A program made the position numbers and the translations under genes. The notes below the pieces were generated by a model. That model saw only the letters and a list, made by a program, of their open reading frames with translations, was not told the DNA's origin and searched no databases. Below are positions 26,138-34,496 of a stretch of 34,496 nt of DNA, piece by piece. How positions within the stretch are numbered: the stretch's first letter is position 1; each line of letters starts with the position of its first letter. Source of the DNA: Planctomycetota bacterium (GTDB lineage: Bacteria; Planctomycetota; UBA1135; GCA-002686595); contig JAJDES010000503.1 in the NCBI GenBank assembly GCA_029259675.1, forward strand, positions 1 through 34,496. The letters are read 5' to 3'.

Positions 26138-29048
26138 CACCAACCCGCAAGAACGAACTCACAACGTGACCCGCCACCGCAATTCGAATTTCGACTCGGC
26201 GTCCGACCACAGCGCACCCCATGCGCTGCGGGAGAGCGAATTTCACGTCAGTCAACTATTGGGCCTGTTCAGACGCCGCAAGTGGACGGTCATGGGCACG
26301 GCCCTCGTCGTATTCGTCGCAAGCGTGTTATGGATCGGGACGCGCACACCCGTGTATCGCGCCAGCTCAACGCTGCTAATTCATTCCGCGCACAGTGAAG
26401 GCTTGCTCGGCGACCTAGCCTCGTTGGGCAAAGCTCCCGCAGCAGCCAGCGAAATGGCTATTCTGGGCTCGCGCACGATCGCGGGCATCACCGCCAAGAC
26501 TCCTGAGGGAGCGAAAGTCGCACACCCCGGACTCGAGAATTACGCCCGACAATTGGGCCTGGCCACGACAGTCGAAGACGAACACCTTCGCCCCCTGCAC
26601 GGCCTTTGGAGACGTCTGGCCGGCCTCAAGTCGGGGACTGGCCGATTGTTTGCAAACATCGTTGAGGCCCCAGCGGGTCGCGATAGTGCCTTGCGCGTCG
26701 AATTTTTGAGCGCGGATCGCGTGCGCATCGGTACGGATACATTCGGATCGAGCTTTGGATTTCACTCCGCGGACACGCGCGAACTCCCCTTTCAGCAAGG
26801 TCAACCGATTTCGTTCGACGGTTACCTCATATATCTGCGCGTCGAAGGCGATCCTGTCGGCAAAGCCTTTTCCATTCACAAAGTCTCCGAGCGCATCGCC
26901 GTGCGGCGACTCGTTCAGAACACGCGTTTGGCCGAGACCGAACGCAACTCGGGCGTCATTCAATTGACAGTTAGTGATTCCGATCCGAAACGCGCGGCGG
27001 AAACCGCCAACGCCCTGTGTCTCAATTATTTTGACGTCAACGTCGATCGCGGCAGCCAACGCGCTTCAAAGACCGTTGCGTTCATTGAGAATCAGTTGGA
27101 TGCGCAAATGAAGGCGCTGGAGAACGCCCAAGACGAGGTCGTCAGAATCCAGGAGCTCAGTCCGGAAATCATTGACATTTCCACCTCCAGCCAAACTTTG
27201 ATTGCGCGCCTGTCCGACCTTGAGGTGCAGCGCATGCTGCTCTCGATGTCGTTGGCTTCGCTCAAAGAGGCCATCGGCTTGCTCGAGCAAGGTGACTTCC
27301 AGTCACTTTCGCGACTGGAGCCGGAAGTGGCCGATCCGATCACGCGCGGATACATCGAGCAAATCGGATTGTTGACCGCAGAGTCCGAACTTCAAAGTCG
27401 AACGGACGCCGGTGCGTACAAATTCCTGTTGCAAACCGAGCTGACCGAACTGGAATCCGACTCCGAGCTGATTCGCCTGCGCATTTCCGCGCTCGAGCAA
27501 GCTCTCATGAATCACGCCGCCGGCAAGCCGGGCGCACTTGCCTCAGGTGCCGGCCTCGACAGCGACAGCGGCCAGCTCGATCCGCTCGTTGCCGGTTACT
27601 TGGAATCGATAGCCGAACTGCAAGCTGAGGAAGCGGAGCTGCGCCAAGTCTATACGTCGGAATTTCCGCGCTTGGTGCAAATCAGCGAGAGCATTGCCAG
27701 CATGCGCGAGCGAGTGCGCAATCAACTGGAAGCGCGCAAAGACGGACTCACTGAACTGCACAACAATCGCAAGGAACTCATCACTCGCACGCGCGAGCTG
27801 CTGCAGTCCTACCCCGGTCGCGAGCAGGAGAATATTGAAAAAGCCCTGGCGAACTTCCGGACACGCACTCTCCAGCACTTGAATTCACGCTTGGCAGGCC
27901 TGCGCTCGCGCGATGAATCGCTGGGCGCATCCATTCGTGAACTGGAAGCAGAGCTTTCCGCATTGCCGGAGAAGGAACGCAATGTCGCCGGGCCCAAACG
28001 CCGCTTGGAAACCCACAGCGAAATTGTTCAGTTCCTATTGAAAAGTCAGCAAGAGGCCCAGATCGCCCGCGCATCCACGGTGGCGTCGGCAGACTTTATC
28101 GACCCGGCAGTTCCGCCCATCCTGCGCTATGCGCCGCGGGTAACATTCAACTTGGCACTGGGCCTAATGCTCGGCATTGCAGCCGGTTTGGGACTGGCGT
28201 GGCTGCGCGAATCTTACCGCGGCAGCCTGCACACCGAAGCCGAACTGGAAATGGTCACCAACCTGCCGGTGTTGGCCTCCATCCCCGATTTCCGCAACGG
28301 CCGTATGCGCAGTGCACACGTCGGCAGTACTTTCCTAGCATTGCGGGATGATCCCGATGGGCCCGTTGCGGAAGCTTATCGATCCCTGCGCGCCAATTTG
28401 CGTTTCGCGCTCGGCGGCAGCCAAAGCATTCGCACCATGGCCGTCACGTCCTCGGTTCCGAGCGAGGGCAAGTCGGTCACCAATTGCGATCTGGCGATTG
28501 CCTTTGCCAGTGGCGGCCAACGCGTGCTGCTGGTAGACGCCGACGTGCGTCGCCCCACGGTTCACAAGAACTTCCACGTGGAACGCGCACCCGGCCTATG
28601 CGAAGTCTTGATTGACAATCAGGAGTGGCGCGATTGTGTCCAAGCGGACGTCTTGCCCGGGCTCAGCATCCTCTCGGCCGGCCGTCACGGCGGAAAACCG
28701 GGCGATTTGCTTTCGAAGCCCACATTGGGCGCTCTGGTGGATGAATTCCAAAGTGAATACGACGTCGTTGTCTTTGACTTGCCGCCCGCGCTGGTCGTTG
28801 CCGATGTCGAAACCTTTGCTCACAAGCTCGATGCCATGTTGTTGCTCTATCGCTGCGACGGCATCCCCGGCGACGCGGTTTCCGCCTCCGTGACTCGCTT
28901 GCGCCAAACCGGATCCAACTTGGTTGGAACGGTGCTGAATGCCGTGCGCTCCGAGCACGGCAAGGGTGGCGCGTACTACAACTCGCACTACAGCTACGAG
29001 TACAGCGACGGCGAAGCGGACGATCGGCAGCACCGCAAGGGAGCCTAA
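26121..29048 (+). CDS. Wzc-like chain-length determinant / BY-type tyrosine autokinase
   Basis: Wzz-like N-terminus with TM, long coiled coil, second TM; Walker A VPSEGKSVTNCDLA, Walker A' VLLVDADVRRP, VVFDLPPALVVADV; Tyr-rich tail GGAYYNSHYSYEYSDGEADD. Start may be 26103. Confidence 0.93.
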   Translation: MHSTTNTNPQERTHNVTRHRNSNFDSASDHSAPHALRESEFHVSQLLGLFRRRKWTVMGTALVVFVASVLWIGTRTPVYRASSTLLIHSAHSEGLLGDLASLGKAPAAASEMAILGSRTIAGITAKTPEGAKVAHPGLENYARQLGLATTVEDEHLRPLHGLWRRLAGLKSGTGRLFANIVEAPAGRDSALRVEFLSADRVRIGTDTFGSSFGFHSADTRELPFQQGQPISFDGYLIYLRVEGDPVGKAFSIHKVSERIAVRRLVQNTRLAETERNSGVIQLTVSDSDPKRAAETANALCLNYFDVNVDRGSQRASKTVAFIENQLDAQMKALENAQDEVVRIQELSPEIIDISTSSQTLIARLSDLEVQRMLLSMSLASLKEAIGLLEQGDFQSLSRLEPEVADPITRGYIEQIGLLTAESELQSRTDAGAYKFLLQTELTELESDSELIRLRISALEQALMNHAAGKPGALASGAGLDSDSGQLDPLVAGYLESIAELQAEEAELRQVYTSEFPRLVQISESIASMRERVRNQLEARKDGLTELHNNRKELITRTRELLQSYPGREQENIEKALANFRTRTLQHLNSRLAGLRSRDESLGASIRELEAELSALPEKERNVAGPKRRLETHSEIVQFLLKSQQEAQIARASTVASADFIDPAVPPILRYAPRVTFNLALGLMLGIAAGLGLAWLRESYRGSLHTEAELEMVTNLPVLASIPDFRNGRMRSAHVGSTFLALRDDPDGPVAEAYRSLRANLRFALGGSQSIRTMAVTSSVPSEGKSVTNCDLAIAFASGGQRVLLVDADVRRPTVHKNFHVERAPGLCEVLIDNQEWRDCVQADVLPGLSILSAGRHGGKPGDLLSKPTLGALVDEFQSEYDVVVFDLPPALVVADVETFAHKLDAMLLLYRCDGIPGDAVSASVTRLRQTGSNLVGTVLNAVRSEHGKGGAYYNSHYSYEYSDGEADDRQHRKGA

Positions 29049-29054
29049 CCTCCC

Positions 29055-30251
29055 ATGGGCGGCCTCAATCCAGGTCAGCCGGCCCCCCCCGCAGCGCGCG
29101 AGGACAACGCCGGTTCGCACAACCAGCGGCAGTCGCAATCGGGCTTGTCGCAGGCACAACTAATGGCGACCGCGGATGCAGCCAAAGCTCCGAGCAAGTC
29201 GCTGCGCATTCTCTACGTCGGGCCGACGGAAAGCTCTTCGCGCGCGCGGCTGCTGATGCAGGCCATGGAAGACCTTGGACATCGAGTTCAATCCATTCCC
29301 ACCGAACGCATGGACGCCGGCGGCGAACGCATCCTCGAACGCGACCTACACGCGCGCATTATGCGGCGCATGGGCAGGCCGCTCGATCGCGCGGGTACCA
29401 ATCGTGCGTTGGAGCTGGCGCTCGAGAATGAGTGCTTCGATCTGCTTTGGGTCACGAAGGCTCTGGCTCTGCATCCCCGCAGTTTGCGGCTCGCTCGCCA
29501 ACTGCAGCCGGACATGCGCACAGCCTTTTATTCGGAGGACGACATGGTCGGTCGTCACAACCAATCCAGCTACTTCCGTGCAGGCTTGCCGCTTTACGAC
29601 ACGGTCTTCACAACCAAGAGTTACAACACCCAGCCCGGCGAGCTGCCCGCCCTTGGTGCAAAGCGGGTTGTGTTTGTAGACAAAAGCTTCGGACGCGATC
29701 GCCACCGGCCCGTCCCTCCCAGCGCAGAAGATCGCCGGAAGTTTGGATCGCGCGTCGGCTTCATTGGAACCTTTGAGGAAGAGCGCGCCGAACTCATGTT
29801 GCGGCTCGCCGAAAACGGCATGGATGTGCGTGTTTGGGGCGGACTTTGGCCCGATCCATGGATCGGTCGCCATCCCCGCCTGCGCGTCGAAGGGCGCGGA
29901 CTTTGGGCGGAAGATTACACTCGCGGCATTTGCAACACGGACATCAACCTCGGCTTCCTGCGCAAGCTCAACCGAGACCTACAAACGGACCGCAGTGTCG
30001 AAATTCCCGCCTGTGGCGCGTTTTTATTGGCGGAGCGAACGGACGAGCACCAACGCTTGTTCAGTGAAGGCATCGAAGCCGAGTACTACGCGAGCGCGGG
30101 CGAGCTGACGGATAAAGTCCGCTACTATCTGGAGCACAGCGAACAACGGCAGCGCATCGCCGCAGCCGGCCGCGAGCGCTGTCTTGCGAGCGGCTACAGT
30201 TTCCACGACCGCTTGCCCGAGATGTTGCGCATTGCAGAGGGAACTGCGTGA
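29055..30251 (+). CDS. CgeB-like glycosyltransferase (GT-B type)
   Basis: LRILYVGPTESSSRARLLMQAMEDLGHRV; YSEDDMVGRHNQSSYF; VGFIGTFEEERAELMLRLAENGMDVRVWG; NTDINLGFLRKLNRDLQTDRSVEIPACGAFLLAERTDEHQRLF. A later start (ATG 29163) is possible. Confidence 0.82.
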   Translation: MGGLNPGQPAPPAAREDNAGSHNQRQSQSGLSQAQLMATADAAKAPSKSLRILYVGPTESSSRARLLMQAMEDLGHRVQSIPTERMDAGGERILERDLHARIMRRMGRPLDRAGTNRALELALENECFDLLWVTKALALHPRSLRLARQLQPDMRTAFYSEDDMVGRHNQSSYFRAGLPLYDTVFTTKSYNTQPGELPALGAKRVVFVDKSFGRDRHRPVPPSAEDRRKFGSRVGFIGTFEEERAELMLRLAENGMDVRVWGGLWPDPWIGRHPRLRVEGRGLWAEDYTRGICNTDINLGFLRKLNRDLQTDRSVEIPACGAFLLAERTDEHQRLFSEGIEAEYYASAGELTDKVRYYLEHSEQRQRIAAAGRERCLASGYSFHDRLPEMLRIAEGTA

Positions 30252-31546
30252 AAGTCTGCATTTCCGTCCTAGGTCGCTTCCACGCCTTTGATCTTGCGCG
30301 TGAACTGAACCGTCGTGGGCATCTGCAGAGCCTGACGACTTCTTTTCCCAAGTACGCGGCGAAAGAATTCGAAGTACCCGCGCGATCCATTCGCTCCCTG
30401 CCTGCGATTGAGGTGTTGCGGCGAACTTGGCTTCGATCACCGGCCTTCGTTAAGCGAGTTTTCGATGCTCGTCCCTTCATTCGGGACGTTTACGACCGCG
30501 CCGCAGCCAAGCACATCCGTTCTGACTGCGATATTTTTGTCGGTTGGTCCGGGGCCGCGTTGCACAGCATCAAGCGCGCCAAGCAACTTGGCGCAACGAC
30601 GGTACTCGAACGGGGAAGTTGCCACATCGCCGTCCAGGACCGAATTTTGAAGGAGGAATCCGAGCTCAGTGATTGCGCAATCCCGCGCCCATCACCCAGG
30701 GAAATCGAACAAGAACTGCTTGAGTACAAAGCGGCCGATTTCATCGCCGTTCCTAGCGCCTTTGCCCGAACCAGCTTCCTTGAGCAAGGCTTCGCCGCAG
30801 AACGCATCCTGTGCATTCCCTTTGGGGTCGCGCTAGATCAATTCAGCCCCCCGAAAAAGCCGCGGGATGCGAGCCTGCCCTTCCGCGTCTTGCACGTGGG
30901 CGCTGTCAGCCATCAAAAGGGCTGTCACTACTTGCTGCGCGCGTTTCGGGAATTAGCTCTTCCAAACTCCGAGCTGCACTTCGTCGGCCGCGTGGATGAA
31001 AGCATGCACGCACTACTGGCGCGCGAGCAAGCACCCAATATCTTTGCCCACGGAACCATGCCGCAGGCTCAATTGCCCAGTGCCTATCACAGGGCGTCGG
31101 TGTTTTGCCTGGCATCCGTGCAGGAGGGATTGAGCATGGTCCTGGCCCAAGCCATGGCATGTGGGTTGCCGGTCATCGCCAGCGCCAATACGGGCGCAGC
31201 CGAGTTCATTGACCATGCAATAGACGGCCTCATTTTCGAAGCGCGCAATGTCGAGCAATTGAAGCAGTGCCTGCTCAAAATGCACGGGCAACCGGCCGAA
31301 CGCGCGGCCATTGGTGAGCGCGCCAACACCAAAATTCGTTCGGGCTTTGGCTGGGCGGACTACGGCGATCGCATCGAAGCTACCTACAAATCGCTGTTGT
31401 CCGGAAACAGCATCGATCCCACAAACGCTCTGCCAAGCAGCGTTGTGCCTGAACCACACCCCGCCTTGCCTACGGACTGTGCGCGAGGCATGGCGAGGAG
31501 TGCACACGATCCAATCGCCGCACGCAGCGAAGGGAGTCAAACATGA
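30248..31546 (+). CDS. GT4-family glycosyltransferase
   Basis: FRVLHVGAVSHQKGCHYLLRAFRELALPNSELHFVGRVDE; SVFCLASVQEGLSMVLAQAMACGLPVIASANTGAAEFIDHAIDGLIF. GTG start overlaps the upstream stop (GTGA). Confidence 0.93.
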   Translation: MKVCISVLGRFHAFDLARELNRRGHLQSLTTSFPKYAAKEFEVPARSIRSLPAIEVLRRTWLRSPAFVKRVFDARPFIRDVYDRAAAKHIRSDCDIFVGWSGAALHSIKRAKQLGATTVLERGSCHIAVQDRILKEESELSDCAIPRPSPREIEQELLEYKAADFIAVPSAFARTSFLEQGFAAERILCIPFGVALDQFSPPKKPRDASLPFRVLHVGAVSHQKGCHYLLRAFRELALPNSELHFVGRVDESMHALLAREQAPNIFAHGTMPQAQLPSAYHRASVFCLASVQEGLSMVLAQAMACGLPVIASANTGAAEFIDHAIDGLIFEARNVEQLKQCLLKMHGQPAERAAIGERANTKIRSGFGWADYGDRIEATYKSLLSGNSIDPTNALPSSVVPEPHPALPTDCARGMARSAHDPIAARSEGSQT

Positions 31547-33123
31547 CTCCCCCCCTACTGGCCCCGGCGCCGGAAGGCCCCGCTGAGCAAGCCGCCAAGC
31601 CGAGCAACGCTGCGGACTCCCGCGCAAGCCGCTTTCGTCGCGGCGCCTTGGCCACGATTCTATCCCAAGCGATCACCGCCCTTGGGCAACTGGCAACGGT
31701 CCCGATTTTCTTGGCCTTTTGGGGCGATGAGCTATACGGCGAGTGGTTGGTGCTGACGGCTCTCGCGGCGCAAATGGCCATTTTTGACATGGGCTTGCAA
31801 ACCTATGTCGTCAACCGCCTGTGCCAGTGCTACGCCCGCAAGGATCTGGATCAGTACGCCCGTATTTTGCATAGCGCGCTGGCCGGATCGATGCTGATTT
31901 GCGCTTCAGCGCTGGCCCTTGTTGTCGTTGTGGCGCTGCTTGCGCCAATGAACAGTTGGTTCCAATTGGAACTTGTCCATTCGGGTATGGCCAAGTGCGT
32001 AGCCATCCTGCTCGCGTTGCAAATTCTGGTTGCGATCCCCAGCGGCATCCTGCGCGGCGTTTACCGGACTCTCAACCGCTATCCCACCGGCGTCATGCTG
32101 CACAACGTGCAGCGCATTGCGCACTTCGGGCTAACCATTGCAGCGGTTGTTCTAACCAAGAATCTGGCCTACGTGGCTGCCGCGCAATTGATACCCGTTG
32201 TCGGCGTGTTGCTGTTCGCACGGCGCGATATCGCTCGCAATCATCCCGAAGTCAGCATCGGTATCTCGCGGGCCGACAAAGCACTCGCCCTGTCCTTCCT
32301 CGGCCCCAGCTCGCTGTTCTTTTTGCTGCAACTTGCCCAGGCCGGTTCCATCCAAGGCAGCACGATCATTCTGGCTGCGATGACCGGATCGGCCAGCGTC
32401 ACGCTGTATGTCAGTTTGCGCACCCTTTGCAATGTTGTGCGCCAAGCCGCCGCCGCCTTCGCACACACTCTTTGGCCCGAGCTGACAAGTATCGAGGCGA
32501 CCGGCGATTATCAAAAGCTGCGGGCCTTGCACCTGCTAGCGGTGAAAGGTCTCACCGCGCTCAGCATGGGAGCCGCGCTCTTCATCTATTTTGGATCAAA
32601 GGATTTGCTCCAACTTTGGACGGGCGGCAGGCTCGCTGGCAATGACCAACTAACAGCAGCTCTGTTGGCTCTATTGGTATTGCAAACGCCCTGGTGGACC
32701 AGCTCGATGGTCCTAGTCGCTTCCAATCGCCATCGCCCCGTTGCAGTCGCAACCCTCGCCGCCACGATTCTCGGACTTGCGCTTGGTGCGATTCTGCTAC
32801 CCAGGCTAGGAATCATCGGATTGCCCATCGGCTTGGCCATTGCGGATCAATTGGTTTGTGGTTGGTTCATTCCCATGCGCGTCTGCGCGCTCCTCAAAGA
32901 GCGCCTATCGCACTTGACCCGGCAAGTTCTGCTGCGCGGAATCCCGACCGCTGCCCTGGGATTCGGATCCTGCATAGCTCTGTCGCACTTCTTGCCCGAA
33001 CTGCACGCTTGGCGACTTCCCGCGCTGGCCCTGACCGTTGCGCTCACAATTTCGGTAACCACCCTCGGCATCTGGCTGAGCGCAAGCGAACGGCGTCACA
33101 TTTTCGCAATGCTCAAGCGCTAG
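31543..33123 (+). CDS. Wzx-like oligosaccharide flippase / polysaccharide transporter
   Basis: Multi-TM; SRFRRGALATILSQAITALGQLATVPIFLAFWGDELYGEWLVLTALAAQMAIFDMGLQTYVVNRL; ATG overlaps the upstream stop (ATGA). Confidence 0.88.
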   Translation: MTPPLLAPAPEGPAEQAAKPSNAADSRASRFRRGALATILSQAITALGQLATVPIFLAFWGDELYGEWLVLTALAAQMAIFDMGLQTYVVNRLCQCYARKDLDQYARILHSALAGSMLICASALALVVVVALLAPMNSWFQLELVHSGMAKCVAILLALQILVAIPSGILRGVYRTLNRYPTGVMLHNVQRIAHFGLTIAAVVLTKNLAYVAAAQLIPVVGVLLFARRDIARNHPEVSIGISRADKALALSFLGPSSLFFLLQLAQAGSIQGSTIILAAMTGSASVTLYVSLRTLCNVVRQAAAAFAHTLWPELTSIEATGDYQKLRALHLLAVKGLTALSMGAALFIYFGSKDLLQLWTGGRLAGNDQLTAALLALLVLQTPWWTSSMVLVASNRHRPVAVATLAATILGLALGAILLPRLGIIGLPIGLAIADQLVCGWFIPMRVCALLKERLSHLTRQVLLRGIPTAALGFGSCIALSHFLPELHAWRLPALALTVALTISVTTLGIWLSASERRHIFAMLKR

Positions 33124-33356
33124 ATCGGCGCACATAAGCATTGGAAATCGCGCTCTTTGCGGAGCCCTCGCCAAACATCTGCTCGTTTGGACGTCATCGC
33201 CAGACCGAATTTGGCGACTTTCGGTAGCTTTTGAGGCGACAGGGTTCGGTTCGCGGGAATTGTTTCCTGGCCGGCAGTAACCGGAGAGTCCCAGGCGCAT
33301 ATTCTGGGAGCCGATCCCTCCTCCCAACCAAGGCGCCGAGTCACGAGGTCCTTTGC

Positions 33357-34496
33357 ATGTACAGCTTCGCTATTCCATTGCTGGCTGCAGCGTTACCCGC
33401 CATTCCGCTTGCCCCTCGAGCGGGCGAGCAAATTCGCGTCACGGATGCAGTCAGTGGCAAGGCCCTCAATCATGCGATTGTTTGGTTGACCGAAGAGTCC
33501 CCGACACCGCTAGGGGGTGAATTTTGGTACTCGCTGAAAATGGAGACTGACGATGAGGGTTGCGTTGTCTTACCCAATGCAAAGCGCAACGAAAATGAAG
33601 AGTGGTGCTTTGTTGATGCCGAAGGATATTCGCCTCTGATGATTCCCGCGGGCGACCTGAGCAACCAGGTTTCCCTTACCCGCGGTCAGAATGTCGAAAT
33701 TCGAATGATGGATGTCTTCGAACAGCCGGTGGCTGGAGCACAGCTCGGTTGGATGCTTGGCTGCGGGCATTTGCCCGATAGCCGCACCGCGGTCACCAAT
33801 GAGCAAGGGATCGCAATTTTGCGCGACATTAGCCCTGATCGTGATGCGGAATGGTGGCCGTCCGGACCGGGCGTTCTAGCTGACTACTTGACTCCCGAGT
33901 GGAACGACAATCGCACCCAAGTCCTTTTGCGCTGCGAGCCCGGCAGCGTGCAAGAGGGCACGGTTTTGGGGCACGACGGCAAACCCTTGGTCGGCGGATA
34001 CGTGGGACAACCGAATCGGCACCGCGGCCCGTGGTGCCGAACGGATGCAGACGGAAAGTTCCGGTTGTTCGGCGCTGAATCACGCAACTTGTGGATACGC
34101 GACCCAAGCGGCCATGATTTGAGCGTGGTCCCAGGATCCGTCCCCGGCATTTCAAGGTTGATCGATCTCAGCCGGCCCGAAGAAGAATCCCTGCAGCTCA
34201 CGATCAAACTAGTGGAGGGGGAGGGTGCGGAGAAACCGGGCTCCTTCGCGGGTGTCCCCATTCGACTCGTAAGGAAGTCGGACGGTTGGAATACACGCGC
34301 TCGCGCCGACGCTGCCGGAAGCGTTGCAATGGCAGCACCGGTAGGCGCCTACTTGGCCATCATCGGAGGCGGGCTTGGTTCATTCTCACAGGCCGAAGCC
34401 AACTTGGAAGTGTCCGCACAAGCAAACATGGAGCATCAAGTGAAGCTCAGCTTGCGTCCCGCCACACACGTGATCCTGCCGGCAAATCTGGAGGGC
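33357..34496 (+). CDS. Secreted protein with carboxypeptidase-regulatory-like repeats (partial at window end)
   Basis: Manual translation from ATG 33357: MYSFAIPLLAAALPAIPLAPRAGEQIRVTDAVSGKALNHAIVWLTEES...VRLTRGQNVEIRMMDVFEQPVAGAQLGWMLG-type blocks...EGTVLGHDGKPLVGGYVGQPN...TDADGKFRLFGAES; open to the window end, so absent from the ORF track. Confidence 0.8.
   Translation, partial: MYSFAIPLLAAALPAIPLAPRAGEQIRVTDAVSGKALNHAIVWLTEESPTPLGGEFWYSLKMETDDEGCVVLPNAKRNENEEWCFVDAEGYSPLMIPAGDLSNQVSLTRGQNVEIRMMDVFEQPVAGAQLGWMLGCGHLPDSRTAVTNEQGIAILRDISPDRDAEWWPSGPGVLADYLTPEWNDNRTQVLLRCEPGSVQEGTVLGHDGKPLVGGYVGQPNRHRGPWCRTDADGKFRLFGAESRNLWIRDPSGHDLSVVPGSVPGISRLIDLSRPEEESLQLTIKLVEGEGAEKPGSFAGVPIRLVRKSDGWNTRARADAAGSVAMAAPVGAYLAIIGGGLGSFSQAEANLEVSAQANMEHQVKLSLRPATHVILPANLEG

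Noticed and set aside
1-34496. CRISPR array or known defence island
   Set aside because: No regularly spaced repeats and no Cas, restriction, toxin-antitoxin or retron signatures noticed.

Overview
The window looks like a GC-rich, chromosomal bacterial region. The mix of FG-GAP, ASPIC/UnbV, Ser/Thr kinase and FHA families suggests Planctomycetota or a relative, but that is inference only. I recognise about 21 coding regions. Two are cut by the window edges and absent from the ORF track: a membrane Ser/Thr protein kinase at <1..2785 (-) and a secreted carboxypeptidase-regulatory-like protein at 33357..>34496 (+). In order, the others are an FHA protein, a GT-C type membrane glycosyltransferase, an M48 protease / YbjQ / YbjQ / DUF445 cluster (-), a MarR-GNAT fusion, a giant FG-GAP/TPR protein, a small TM protein, an orphan heme-copper oxidase subunit III, a rhomboid protease, a TPR/FG-GAP/ASPIC-UnbV lipoprotein, a small TM protein, a degenerate MBL-fold protein, an RluA-type pseudouridine synthase, a TraT-like lipoprotein, and an exopolysaccharide operon (AsnB-like, Wza-like, Wzc-like BY-kinase, two glycosyltransferases, Wzx-like flippase). 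The two most notable signals that gene calling does not explain are: (1) a ~217-bp MITE-like element at 8422..8638 with 26-bp terminal inverted repeats (24/26 identical) and a near-perfect 9-bp flanking duplication; and (2) a YbjQ-family gene (7161..7475, -) interrupted by one in-frame TAG at the position where its adjacent paralogue has Tyr (TAC). I did not see a CRISPR array, rRNA, tRNA, or a clear undescribed defence system.
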